A program made the position numbers and the translations under genes. From the NCBI GenBank assembly GCA_026192395.1, contig WACF01000001.1, positions 3,160,309 through 3,224,308 of the forward strand: a stretch of DNA of 64,000 nt. The letters run 5' to 3'. Below, piece after piece: positions 1 to 8,681 of this stretch. Source of the DNA: Proteobacteria bacterium 005FR1 (GTDB lineage Bacteria; Pseudomonadota; Gammaproteobacteria; Pseudomonadales; Cellvibrionaceae). How positions within the stretch are numbered: the stretch's first letter is position 1; every line of letters starts with the position of its first letter. Under the pieces are notes generated by a model. The model saw only the letters and a program-made list of their open reading frames with translations. It searched no databases and was not told where the DNA came from.

Positions 1-1
1 T

Positions 2-535
2 GCCCTGCAGGACAGCCTGCTCAACATCGGCAACCGTCGCGCGATGGAGGCGGACATTCAGTCCACCCATTTGAACGCGCTGCGTTATGGCCACGGCTAT
101 TCGGTTGGCTTGATCGATGTCGACTTCTTCAAGCTTTACAACGATCACTACGGCCATTGCGCCGGCGACCGTGCCCTGGTGGCGGTGGCGGACTGTATCC
201 GCGAGTCCATCCGTCGTGGCGACCGCGTCTATCGCTACGGTGGAGAAGAGCTGCTGGTGCTGATGCCGGAAACCGCCCTGGCCGAGGCGCAGGAAGCGGT
301 TAACCGCCTCGCCTGCAATCTTTACGCATTGAATATCGAACACGCTAAAAGTCCGCACCGACGCCTGACTATCAGCGCGGGTGTGAGCGCCTTTTCGCGC
401 ACCAGCGGTGCCGCCAACAACGGCTGGCATTCGGTGGTGGAAGAGGCGGACGCCTTTCTTTACCAGGCCAAGGCTCTTGGCCGCAACCGGGTGCGAGCCC
501 CGTCGGGCTCGGCGAAAATGCCCCGATCCTGCTGA
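2..535 (+). CDS. Diguanylate cyclase, C-terminal GGDEF domain (5' end outside window)
   Basis: This is the end of a GGDEF protein whose start lies before the window; the open frame runs in from the first bases and already reads the conserved N-R-R-A stretch that opens a GGDEF domain. The active-site signature is GGEEL. An RxxD product-inhibition site (RRGD) sits five residues before it, so the domain is probably an active, feedback-inhibited cyclase making c-di-GMP from two GTP. The domain ends close to the stop codon, so any sensor domain must lie upstream and cannot be seen. A good Shine-Dalgarno and a separate gene follow about 180 bases later. The domain call is secure; the input signal is unknown. 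Confidence 0.93.
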   Translation, partial: ALQDSLLNIGNRRAMEADIQSTHLNALRYGHGYSVGLIDVDFFKLYNDHYGHCAGDRALVAVADCIRESIRRGDRVYRYGGEELLVLMPETALAEAQEAVNRLACNLYALNIEHAKSPHRRLTISAGVSAFSRTSGAANNGWHSVVEEADAFLYQAKALGRNRVRAPSGSAKMPRSC

Positions 536-716
536 TCCTCCCTGCCATTGTCATCCGGGATTTACCCGAACATCGGCGCACCCTGCCCTGATCGGCTGCG
601 GCGCCGGGCGTTATACTCGCCTTTTCGTTGTCATTGATGCGTGATGCTTGATGCGAGAAAGCTCCGGGTGCCGCTCATCAGGATCTCATCCCTGCATTTG
701 AAACCGAGGAGGCGAA

Positions 717-1895
717 ATGAATTCAGTGCGATGCACACGCTTGGCCGGGGGCCTGTGCGCCTTGCTGGTCATTCTTTTTTTTGGCCTTGCCGCCAGCGCA
801 CAGCAAAGTTCGCCAGAGGGCGAAAGCGACCGCTGCGAACATCTTCGGCAATTTACCTTCAGCTGGCAGTTCATCGACCAATGCGGTATGCAGCCGCGCG
901 GCGGCACCAGTCGCGGCGCGAATGTGACGCTTGATCCCGAACCCCATGCCGGCTGGCAGGCGTTGCAAAAGCCTGGGCTCAGTGATTTTGAGCGGGACCG
1001 GCAGGCGATCCTTGCCATGGCCGGTCCGTATCGCACTACTTTCGACTTCCTGGAGATAGTCGGCTTCCAGACCGATTTCGAGCCCGCCGCTCCCTACCAA
1101 TCCTGGGGCACCGAATATGTTTATGTCGTGGAAGACCGAGGCGACTTCATCAGCCTTCAGCACATCATGGTCATGGTCTACGAGGACCAGCAAGGCAATA
1201 TCTCCGAGCCGATGGTGATGAAGCACTGGCGGCAGGACTGGCAATATGAAAAGCAGGATCTGCTTGTCTATGCCGGCGATGGACGCTTCGAGCACAAGAA
1301 CTTGAGCAAGGACGCGGTAGCAGGCACCTGGGCTCAGTCGGTCTTTCAAGTGGATGACTCGCCGCGTTACGAGTCCATCGGCCGCTGGGAGCACCTGCCC
1401 AATTTCTCCACCTGGGAAAGCGAGGAAACCTGGCGACCGCTGCCCCGCCGCGAGTCCAGCGTGCGCGATGACTACGACGTGCTGATAGGCACCAATCGCC
1501 ATACCATCATCCCCCACGGCTGGGTTCACGAACAGGCAAACTACAAAACTGTGTTGAACGAAAAGAGCGAACCCGCCGGTGACGCGCCTTACCTCGCCAA
1601 AGAATTGGGGGTGAATCGCTATCGGCTGATCAAAGACTTCGATTTCGGCCCGGGCGACCGGTACTGGGAACTGACCGGCCCGTACTGGAAAGATGTTCGC
1701 GAAGAATGGAGCCGCATAATTAGCAACAACAAAGGTTTCGTTCTGCAAAAAAGTGTAAACGACGTTCCTTTATTTGCGCCGCTGTTCTCCTATGCGCAAG
1801 AAGTCTACGAACAAGCCGATTACGACGCTGAGGCCGGACGTGATTTCATTCGCCGAACCCTGGACGAGTACACGGTGACCGACAGCGAATCCTGA
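717..1895 (+). CDS. DUF6607-like secreted protein
   Basis: A 392-residue protein with a clear signal peptide (hydrophobic core near residues 10-25, cleavage near ASA-QQ). The start is the ATG at 717, with a strong GAGGAGG ribosome site just upstream. The mature part is rich in W, Y, D and E, with blocks such as MKHWRQDW and WGTEYVYV. It resembles the uncharacterised family I know as DUF6607, from memory of motifs only. No catalytic motif is recognisable. It stands alone between a GGDEF gene and a serine hydrolase on the same strand, and a G/C hairpin at 1933-1955 follows the stop. Location is probably periplasmic or outer-membrane-associated. Function unknown. Confidence 0.7.
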   Translation: MNSVRCTRLAGGLCALLVILFFGLAASAQQSSPEGESDRCEHLRQFTFSWQFIDQCGMQPRGGTSRGANVTLDPEPHAGWQALQKPGLSDFERDRQAILAMAGPYRTTFDFLEIVGFQTDFEPAAPYQSWGTEYVYVVEDRGDFISLQHIMVMVYEDQQGNISEPMVMKHWRQDWQYEKQDLLVYAGDGRFEHKNLSKDAVAGTWAQSVFQVDDSPRYESIGRWEHLPNFSTWESEETWRPLPRRESSVRDDYDVLIGTNRHTIIPHGWVHEQANYKTVLNEKSEPAGDAPYLAKELGVNRYRLIKDFDFGPGDRYWELTGPYWKDVREEWSRIISNNKGFVLQKSVNDVPLFAPLFSYAQEVYEQADYDAEAGRDFIRRTLDEYTVTDSES

Positions 1896-1983
1896 TCCGG
1901 CGACAGCAAACAACGCGGGCTGCAATAAAGACGGCGGCGGTGTAAGATCGCCGCCTGCTCTGCACATTCACAAGAGGCTGATC

Positions 1984-3219
1984 ATGAATAACAAACGCTT
2001 TTTATCTCGGCGGTTTTGCGCACTGCTGATTGCTACTTGTCTCGGCGCAAGCGCGCCTTCCTTTGCTGACGATCTCGATCCCAGGCGCCTCGAAGCAGTT
2101 TCCGCGGCGATGAAAAGCGCCGTTGACGAAGGCAAGCTTGCGGGCATCGTTACTCTGGTTGCGCAGGATGGCGAAATCGAATTGTTCGAAGCTTACGGAC
2201 ATCGCGATCTGGAAAACCAGCAGCCGCTTCACAAAGACAGTATCTTTCGCATTTACTCGATGACCAAGCCCATCGCCGGCACTGCGCTGATGATTCTCTG
2301 GGACGAAGGCAAATTCAAACTGGATGATCCGGTGGCGAAATACATTCCGGAGTTCGAAGGCTTGCAGGTGGCCGAAGGCGTCGATGAGAAAGGCAATTTC
2401 GAAACCGTTCCTGCCGACCACCCGATGACGATTCGCGAGTTGATGAGCCACACCGGCGGTCTGGTCTACACACCCCCCTTGTCGCGCGGACCGGTGGCGG
2501 AAGCCTACGGCAAGGTTGGCGTGCTGGACCCGAGCTCGACTCTCAAGGAAATGGTGGGCAAGCTCGGCAACATTCCGCTCGACTACCAGCCGGGCAGCAA
2601 GTGGGTTTACAGCGTATCGGTGGACGTGCAGGGCCATCTGGTGGAAGTGCTTTCCGGTAAGCCGCTGGACGTATTCATGCAGGAGCGCATCTTCAAGCCG
2701 CTCGGCATGAAGGACACTGCTTTCTTCGTCAGTGCTGACAAGGCAGATCGCCTGTCCCGTGCTTACGCACCCGGCGAAGGTGGCAAGTTGATGAGCCCGG
2801 AGAATGGCCCCTTCCTGCAAAAACCGAAGCTCCTCTCCGGTGGTGGTGGTCTGACGTCGACGGCAGCCGACTACTTTCGTTTTGCCCAGATGCACCTGAA
2901 CAATGGCGAGCTGGACGGCGTTCGGATTCTCTCCAAACAAGCCGCCAAGTTGATGCGCAGCAATCAGCTGCCCGAGGAGGTCGAGAACATCGGACCCTTC
3001 TACCCGGGCAACGATTTCGGTCTCGATTTCGCGGTTGTCACTGACTCCGATGCCGCCGGTGGGCTGCCCGAAGGCACTTTCTGGTGGTGGGGTATTGCAG
3101 GCACCTGGTTCTGGATCGATCCCGTCGAAGACATCATCTTCATCGGCATGATCCAAAATCGCGATCTGATGTATGCGCGCCAGTTACAGGCGAAGGCCAA
3201 GTCGATCATTTATCAGTGA
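1984..3219 (+). CDS. Serine hydrolase, beta-lactamase class C / esterase EstB-like
   Basis: A 411-residue exported protein; the signal peptide covers about residues 1-28. The fold is the penicillin-binding/class C type: nucleophile motif S92-M-T-K95, a tyrosine motif Y209-S-V, and a late W-W-G-I-A-G-T-W-F-W-I-D-P-like block that takes the place of the KTG box, as in EstB-type esterases. Length matches the family (about 390-430). It probably hydrolyses an ester or amide in the periplasm. True beta-lactamase activity is not implied, because these homologues are usually esterases or D-amino peptidases. A heptamer repeat starts one base after the stop, followed by a strong terminator. Confidence 0.88.
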   Translation: MNNKRFLSRRFCALLIATCLGASAPSFADDLDPRRLEAVSAAMKSAVDEGKLAGIVTLVAQDGEIELFEAYGHRDLENQQPLHKDSIFRIYSMTKPIAGTALMILWDEGKFKLDDPVAKYIPEFEGLQVAEGVDEKGNFETVPADHPMTIRELMSHTGGLVYTPPLSRGPVAEAYGKVGVLDPSSTLKEMVGKLGNIPLDYQPGSKWVYSVSVDVQGHLVEVLSGKPLDVFMQERIFKPLGMKDTAFFVSADKADRLSRAYAPGEGGKLMSPENGPFLQKPKLLSGGGGLTSTAADYFRFAQMHLNNGELDGVRILSKQAAKLMRSNQLPEEVENIGPFYPGNDFGLDFAVVTDSDAAGGLPEGTFWWWGIAGTWFWIDPVEDIIFIGMIQNRDLMYARQLQAKAKSIIYQ

Positions 3220-3220
3220 T

Positions 3221-3322
3221 GACGTGAGACGTGAGACGTGAGACGTGAGACGTGAGACGTGAGACGTGAGACGTGAGACGTGAGACGTGAGACGTGAGAC
3301 GTGAGACGTGAGACGTGAGACG
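3221..3322. repeat. Heptamer tandem repeat, unit GACGTGA, about 14.6 copies
   Basis: Fourteen perfect head-to-tail copies of GACGTGA plus four bases of a fifteenth. The array starts one base after the stop of the serine hydrolase and ends at the A-tract of a terminator. Because the unit is 7 bp, any open frame through it is periodic every 21 bp, and apparent proteins here are artefacts. Perfect copies imply recent slippage expansion. Confidence 0.97.
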
Positions 3323-3352
3323 AAAAAAAGGCGGCGCTGCCGCTTTTTTTTT
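3323..3352 (+). terminator. Rho-independent terminator, probably bidirectional
   Basis: Seven A, then a GCGGC / GCCGC stem with a three-base loop, then nine T. The A and T tracts extend the stem, so it can work on both strands. It ends the serine hydrolase transcript after the heptamer array. Confidence 0.85.
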
Positions 3353-3537
3353 CGTTATAGCTGTGGTTTTCTCGCTTCGCCGGAGTCCAGTCCCATTGGC
3401 ACCATCTATCCTTTCTCTGCCCTTCCGCTGAACCTGACATCTCTTTCATCTCACCTTTCACCTCTCTCATCTTTCCACCCCTGGCAAAGTAATTGCACCA
3501 ATCTCCACCTCAAGACCCTGTGGAGATTCGGCTAGCC

Positions 3538-4398
3538 ATGAGCGAATACGACAAGGATATTCCCCCGCAACACCAGAGCCGCCAACCCGGCAGAGAGGCG
3601 GAAATGGAGCCGCGGCCCATTTACGACGACCCCGACACGAAGGGTTGCGGCCGCCTGGAAGGGAAGGTTGCATTGATTACCGGTGGTGACAGCGGCATCG
3701 GACGCGCTACGGCAATCGCCTTCGCGAAAGAGGGCGCCGATGTTTTTATCGTCTACCTGGAAGAGCACGAAGACGCCGAAGAAACCCAGCGCGCTGTCCG
3801 GCAGTATGGTCGCGAGTGCGTGCTCAAAGCGGGCGACGTGGGCGACTCCGCTTTCTGTCACGAGTGTGTCAAAGAGTGTCTCGACAAATTCGGCAAACTG
3901 GACGTTTTGGTCAATAACGCCGGTGAGCAATACGTGCGCGACTCGCTCGACGACATCACCCCGGATGCGCTGGAGCGCATTTTCAAGACGAACATCTTTT
4001 CAATGTTCTACTTCGTGCAGGCGGCGGTTCCCTTCATGAAACACGGTGGCTCGATCATCAATACCACTTCTATCACCGCCTACAAGGGCAACCCGCAATT
4101 GCTGGACTACTCAACCACCAAGGGCGCGATCGTTGCGTTTACGCGCTCGCTGGCAATGCGGCTGATGGACGACGGCATCCGCGTCAATGCGGTTGCGCCC
4201 GGCCCCATCTGGACTCCACTGATTCCCGCATCGTTCTCCGCTGAGCACGTGGAGCACTTTGGTGAAAACAAGCCAATCGATCGGCCGGGACAGCCGGTGG
4301 AGGTTGCGCCCAGTTATGTATTTCTCGCCAGCCGCGACAGCAGTTACATTTCCGGGCAGGTTCTGCACCCCAATGGCGGTGCAATCGTTAACGGCTAA
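3538..4398 (+). CDS. SDR family oxidoreductase, YghA/YdaD type
   Basis: A 286-residue short-chain dehydrogenase with a long polar N-terminal extension rich in P and Q, typical of the YghA / general-stress-protein-39 subgroup. Visible motifs are the cofactor loop TGGDSGIG (48-55), NNAG, catalytic S178, Y191 and K195, and the PGPIWTPL segment after strand 6. It should catalyse NAD(P)(H)-dependent oxidoreduction of an alcohol or aldehyde in the cytoplasm; the substrate is unknown. I prefer the ATG at 3538 because the upstream in-frame start is TTG and lies outside the family's length. The EF-hand gene follows after 18 bases, so the two are probably co-transcribed. Confidence 0.9.
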   Translation: MSEYDKDIPPQHQSRQPGREAEMEPRPIYDDPDTKGCGRLEGKVALITGGDSGIGRATAIAFAKEGADVFIVYLEEHEDAEETQRAVRQYGRECVLKAGDVGDSAFCHECVKECLDKFGKLDVLVNNAGEQYVRDSLDDITPDALERIFKTNIFSMFYFVQAAVPFMKHGGSIINTTSITAYKGNPQLLDYSTTKGAIVAFTRSLAMRLMDDGIRVNAVAPGPIWTPLIPASFSAEHVEHFGENKPIDRPGQPVEVAPSYVFLASRDSSYISGQVLHPNGGAIVNG

Positions 4399-4416
4399 AG
4401 AGGAGGACGCAGCTAT

Positions 4417-5004
4417 ATGAAGTTTTCACACGCAGTATCTTCCGGTTTCGTGTCCTGCACGGCGCTGGCTCTCTTGCTGGCGGCCGGATCCGTTTACAGC
4501 CAGAAAACACCCCAAGAGCCCATCACTCACGACTTCGACACGCTCGACGCCAACAACGACGGCGTAATCAGCAAGCGGGAGGCGGACGACAACAATGTCT
4601 GGTACCACTTTCCGGCCATCGATGCGGATCGCGACCAGACCTTGAGTCGCGAAGAGTTTACCAACTACATCGTGCAGGAAGAGCCGCTACTGGGCGAGGC
4701 CTTGCCCTTGGAAAAATTGCCGCAACCCTATCTTCGGGAGCGCGTAAAGGACGATGCCGACGTGGTGACCAATCCCGCCCTCATGCCCAAAATCGAGACC
4801 GAATTTTCAGAGTTGGACAACGACGGTGACGGTTTCATCTCCCGCGCCGAAGCGGACGACGATGACATGTACGAACATTTCACCCGCATGGACATCAACA
4901 ACGACAGTCTGGTCAGCGATTACGAATTTGAAAGCTACCTGCGCGAGTACGGCACTATCGTCGCAACCGAGGAAGTGCTGGACGAGGCGCTTTACCGCAA
5001 CTGA
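4417..5004 (+). CDS. Exported EF-hand calcium-binding protein
   Basis: A 195-residue protein with an N-terminal hydrophobic signal segment (cut near VYS-QK) and four EF-hand loops arranged as two pairs. The loops begin D-A-N-N-D-G, D-A-D-R-D-Q, D-N-D-G-D-G and D-I-N-N-D-S. The first and third have the classic D/N at positions 1, 3 and 5, G at 6 and E at 12; the second and fourth lack the position-6 glycine and may bind Ca2+ weakly. The protein is very acidic. A GAGGAGGA ribosome site precedes the ATG. It is likely a periplasmic calcium sensor or buffer, probably in one operon with the upstream SDR. Its role is unknown. Confidence 0.87.
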   Translation: MKFSHAVSSGFVSCTALALLLAAGSVYSQKTPQEPITHDFDTLDANNDGVISKREADDNNVWYHFPAIDADRDQTLSREEFTNYIVQEEPLLGEALPLEKLPQPYLRERVKDDADVVTNPALMPKIETEFSELDNDGDGFISRAEADDDDMYEHFTRMDINNDSLVSDYEFESYLREYGTIVATEEVLDEALYRN

Positions 5005-5054
5005 CTCGATCAGTTCCGCTTGGTTGCGTCAACGGAGAGGGATCTGCGGGGCCG

Positions 5055-7499
5055 TTATACGGCTTTCAACGATCTCTTCTGCTCCGTTGCTTCGTGACCG
5101 AGCGCGAGTCTCCGTAACACTTCTTCGAGCTTTTCGATTTCCACCGGTTTGGAGAGGCAGTCATCCATGCCGGCTTCGACGCAGGCGGCCATCTGCGCCT
5201 TCACTGCGTGAGCGGTGAGCGCGACGATGGCGGTGCGCTCCGCTCCGCTTTGCGCTTCCCACTCGCGAATCCGACGCGTTGCAGTGATTCCATCCATTCC
5301 CGGCATCTCACAATCCATGAGCACGAGGTCATAGCGAGCACCGCTGCAAATCTTCGCTACGGCATCCTCTCCGTCGGATACCACCTCGGGTTGCTGGGCG
5401 AGCCGCTTGAGAATGCCTTCGATGACCATCTGATTGACCTGATTGTCTTCGGCGATCAGAACCTGCAAAGGGCGAAGCGCCGCAGCGGGAGCTGCAACCG
5501 GCCGCTGGTGTAGATTGCTGGAGACCTGTTCAGGATCGGCGGTAAGCGGCTCAGTGGCCGGCAGTCGTGCCGTGATCCAGAATGTCGAACCTTGCCTTTC
5601 CCGGCTCGTCACGCCGATTTCGCCATCCATCATCGCCGCAATCTGCTTGCAGATCGACAGGCCGAGGCCGGTTCCACCGTGCTTGCGCGAGGTAGCACTG
5701 TTCGCCTGGGTGAAAGGTTCGAACAGCTTCGGCTGCTCGTCGGCGGGGATGCCCTGACCTGAATCTCGCACTGCGATTTCGAGCATGTGTTCGCGACCGG
5801 GAACCGGTCCGATGCACAGGGTGATCGTGCCGGCGTCGGTAAATTTGAGCGCGTTGCTCAGAAAGTTCAGCATCACCTGCCGCAGGCGGGTGGGATCGCC
5901 TTCCACCCACTGGGGTAGCGCAGCATCGAACTCTGCATTCAGGGCGATATTCTTTTTATCCGCTTGCGAGCTGAACAGATCCAGACTCTCGCTCGCCAAC
6001 TTGCGAATATCGAAGGGGATTCTTTCGAGCTCCATTTTGCCGGAGCTGAATTTGGAATAGTCGAGAATGTCATTGATGATCGCCAGCAGCGAGCTGCCGG
6101 AACTGCGAATGATGTTGTTGTAGTTCGTCGCGATCGGATCGCTGAGTCGTTCCGCCAGCAGTTCCGACATTCCCAGCACGCCGCTAAGCGGAGTGCGGAT
6201 CTCGTGGCTCATGCGAGCAAGGAAATTGCTCTGCGCGCGGCTTTCCGCTTCAGCTTCCAGTTTCGCCACGCGCAGGATGCGAATGCGATGCGCCAGTGCC
6301 GATGACAGCAGCAGAAGCTGCGCCATGAAGGAAAGCTGAAGCACGGTGTAGCTCTGCAATGGGAAGAGCGCAGGCGCCCCGCCAATCGCCAGAAGCCAGT
6401 TTGCCAGAGCCAGGCAGTAGACCGTCCAGGCAAGCAGGAAGGAGCGAGCGTAACTATAGCGACGCCACAAGGCGAACACGCCCGCAGCGATGATGGACAC
6501 CGTCGATATCAGCACCACCAGGTTCAGGACCGCAATGGGAATCGGCAGATTTGCCATCCGCAGCAGCACTAGCACGGTCAAACCGGCAAAGATAAGTTGG
6601 AAGAAGCGGGTGAAAGCCCTGGAGAGCTCCGGCAGATGCAGGAAGCTGACTGTAAAGACGATCGCCACCAGCGCGGGAAGATAATAAAAGACTGCTCCAA
6701 GATCGACGTCTACCCAAGGCAAGTCGGGCCAAAGGTACTGAAAACCGACCCCATCGCGCACCAGGGCATAAATGATGCTGGAGCCGATGAAAAACGAGTA
6801 GAGAAGGTAAACTTTGTCGAACGTGGCTCCGGCGATGATGATGTGATAGATCATCAGCGCCAGCATGATCCCGAAGAAGATCCCGCTGAACCAGTTTTCC
6901 ACCTTCTCCGCAGTCAGAAATTCCTGACGCGGCTCGAGGGTAAGGCTGAACAGGGTCACTTCCATTTCCTCGACATGCAACAGCAGCTGATTGTGGCCCG
7001 GTGCCAGTTGCAGCGGAAAAACCACTTCCCGGTAGTTGTAAGGGCGCGTGTCGAAGGAGCGGTAGCTGTCCACCTCGTATAGTTGCCGCAGTTCACCGTC
7101 GCTTAGCAGGTAAAGGGTCATTCTGCCCCCGAAGGTGCTTGCGGTGTCCAGCATCCATTCGGAAGTTTCACTGCCCTCGTTGCTCAGATCGACGCGTACC
7201 CAGGTTGGCAGGTCCTGACGTTCGAGGCTAATCAGTCGGCCGTCGTTAGCCCAGTCGCTTTGCGGCGACGCGCCCGCGATGCTTCGCCAGTCCTGGCCCT
7301 CATCGGGAATAATCCAGGCACCCTGGCCGAGACTGTAGCTGCGCACCTCGTCGATCAGCGTTGCCGTCGGGCTTTGCTGGCCCGAGGACAGGATCGGAAA
7401 TCCGGACAGAAGCAAGATCATCAGCGGGATCACGACGGGGCCAAGAGTGCGACTAAAGCGAGCGCGCCGGTCATCTCGAGATCGGGTGGGATAAGACAT
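5055..7499 (-). CDS. Hybrid sensor histidine kinase with 7TMR-DISM sensor and receiver domain
   Basis: An 814-residue membrane kinase. In order: signal/anchor helix near residues 12-35; periplasmic DISMED2-like beta-sandwich (about 45-200); seven-helix 7TMR-DISM region (about 205-405); short coiled coil; HisKA with SHEIRTP and phospho-accepting H432; HATPase_c with the DSGQGIP and GGTGLGLSI boxes; and a C-terminal receiver whose phospho-acceptor is D729 in the LMDCEMPGMDG stretch. No HPt domain is present, so phosphate must pass to a separate HPt or response regulator not seen here. The ATG at 7499 has an AGGG ribosome site; an earlier in-frame TTG is less likely. It converges with the EF-hand gene. 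Confidence 0.93.
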   Translation of the reverse strand: MSYPTRSRDDRRARFSRTLGPVVIPLMILLLSGFPILSSGQQSPTATLIDEVRSYSLGQGAWIIPDEGQDWRSIAGASPQSDWANDGRLISLERQDLPTWVRVDLSNEGSETSEWMLDTASTFGGRMTLYLLSDGELRQLYEVDSYRSFDTRPYNYREVVFPLQLAPGHNQLLLHVEEMEVTLFSLTLEPRQEFLTAEKVENWFSGIFFGIMLALMIYHIIIAGATFDKVYLLYSFFIGSSIIYALVRDGVGFQYLWPDLPWVDVDLGAVFYYLPALVAIVFTVSFLHLPELSRAFTRFFQLIFAGLTVLVLLRMANLPIPIAVLNLVVLISTVSIIAAGVFALWRRYSYARSFLLAWTVYCLALANWLLAIGGAPALFPLQSYTVLQLSFMAQLLLLSSALAHRIRILRVAKLEAEAESRAQSNFLARMSHEIRTPLSGVLGMSELLAERLSDPIATNYNNIIRSSGSSLLAIINDILDYSKFSSGKMELERIPFDIRKLASESLDLFSSQADKKNIALNAEFDAALPQWVEGDPTRLRQVMLNFLSNALKFTDAGTITLCIGPVPGREHMLEIAVRDSGQGIPADEQPKLFEPFTQANSATSRKHGGTGLGLSICKQIAAMMDGEIGVTSRERQGSTFWITARLPATEPLTADPEQVSSNLHQRPVAAPAAALRPLQVLIAEDNQVNQMVIEGILKRLAQQPEVVSDGEDAVAKICSGARYDLVLMDCEMPGMDGITATRRIREWEAQSGAERTAIVALTAHAVKAQMAACVEAGMDDCLSKPVEIEKLEEVLRRLALGHEATEQKRSLKAV

Positions 7500-7601
7500 G
7501 GGTTTCCCTGCGGCAGAGAGGGCTTTTCTTTTAATCCTAGCAGGATATTTTTCTTCTGACGCGCTGATCAACCCGAGCCCCGGTCAGCGCGCCACTGCCT
7601 G

Positions 7602-7607
7602 TATAAT
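7602..7607 (+). promoter_or_regulatory. Candidate -10 box (TATAAT) for dusC
   Basis: A perfect TATAAT sits about 45 bases before the dusC ATG, preceded directly by TG. No good -35 box is seen at 17 bp, so the assignment rests on the -10 box alone. Confidence 0.4.
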
Positions 7608-7652
7608 CGCGCGTTTCGCCGGTTGGCGGCTTTTCGGACAAGCAAGGTAACG

Positions 7653-8624
7653 ATGAGAGTATTACTGGCGCCTATGGAAGGCGTGGTCGATCACAGCATG
7701 CGCGCCATGCTGACCCAGGTGGGCGGCATTGATCGCTGCGTCACGGAGTTCGTGCGTGTGACCGACCAGCGTTTGCCGCCCCGGGTCTTCTACCGTTACT
7801 GTCCGGAACTTCACTGCGACGGCCGCACCCCGAGCGGGGTGCCGGTCTACCTGCAACTACTTGGTGGCAAACCCGGGCCGATGGCGGAGAATGCCCAGCG
7901 TGCCGCCGAGCTGGGTGCGCCGGGGATCGACATCAATTTCGGTTGCCCGGCCAAGCAGGTGAACAAAAATGACGGCGGCTCCGTGATCCTGCGCGAACCG
8001 CAGCGTGTCCACGAGATTACCCGAGCTATTCGCGACGCCGTGCCGGCCCGGGTTCCAGTCACCGCCAAGATTCGTCTCGGCTATGAAGACTGCGATCTGT
8101 TCGAAGACGTAGTCGCCGCCGTAATCGCCGCAGGCGCCAATGAGCTGGTGGTCCATGCGCGCACCAAGGTGGATGGCTACAAGCCACCGGCCTTCTGGAG
8201 CGAGATTGCCCGCGTTCGCGATGCGGTGGCGGCAAGCGGCACGGTCCTGGTCGCCAATGGCGAGATCTGGTCTCTGGACGACTATCGGCTCTGCCGTGAG
8301 CAAAGCGACTGCAAGGATGTGATGCTCGGTCGCGGCTTGCTCGCCTGCCCCGATCTGGCTCGGCAGATAAAGGCGGCCAGCGAGGGCAGCCGGATCACCC
8401 CAATGCCGTGGACGCAGGTGCTGGAAATGCTGGCGCAGTTCGCACAGATGACCGAGGAACTCTATGACCCGCGTTACGTGGGCAACCGGGTCAAACAATG
8501 GCTGGGCTACCTGCGCAGGCACTACACGTTCGCGGGCGAGCTGTTTGAATCCGTCAAACGCCTGCGGCGCCCCGGAGAGATTGCCGCCGCGATCGAAGCG
8601 CACGGCGAAAAGCTGGCCGCTTGA
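7653..8624 (+). CDS. dusC: tRNA-dihydrouridine(16) synthase DusC
   Basis: A 323-residue FMN enzyme that reduces uridine 16 in the tRNA D-loop with NADPH. The start is the ATG at 7653 behind AAGGTA. It opens with the Dus signature LLAPMEGVVD. The catalytic cysteine C98 lies in NFGCPAKQVNKNDGG, the same position as in E. coli DusC, followed by the K-I-R-L-G-Y and H-A-R-T-K motifs. The length is right for the DusC subgroup (about 315), and the C-terminal helical domain with R-V-K-Q-W-L-G-Y-L fits DusC rather than DusA or DusB. It lies in front of mtfA with a 57-base gap and may share a transcript. Confidence 0.93.
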   Translation: MRVLLAPMEGVVDHSMRAMLTQVGGIDRCVTEFVRVTDQRLPPRVFYRYCPELHCDGRTPSGVPVYLQLLGGKPGPMAENAQRAAELGAPGIDINFGCPAKQVNKNDGGSVILREPQRVHEITRAIRDAVPARVPVTAKIRLGYEDCDLFEDVVAAVIAAGANELVVHARTKVDGYKPPAFWSEIARVRDAVAASGTVLVANGEIWSLDDYRLCREQSDCKDVMLGRGLLACPDLARQIKAASEGSRITPMPWTQVLEMLAQFAQMTEELYDPRYVGNRVKQWLGYLRRHYTFAGELFESVKRLRRPGEIAAAIEAHGEKLAA

Positions 8625-8681
8625 AGCCGGTCGCCGAATCTCAGTCGCCAGTCACAGTCTCTAGCGGAAACCTGGATCCCG

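Noticed and set aside
2002-3156. 384-codon open frame on the minus strand
   Set aside because: It lies fully antisense to the serine hydrolase, whose motifs, signal peptide and ribosome site are all intact; G/C-ending codons commonly open such antisense frames.
3221-3322. CRISPR array
   Set aside because: Units are 7 bp without spacers and no cas gene is present.
3213-3470. Open frame with H-V-S-R-L-T-S repeats
   Set aside because: It is the translation of the GACGTGA microsatellite and has no gene-like sequence outside it.
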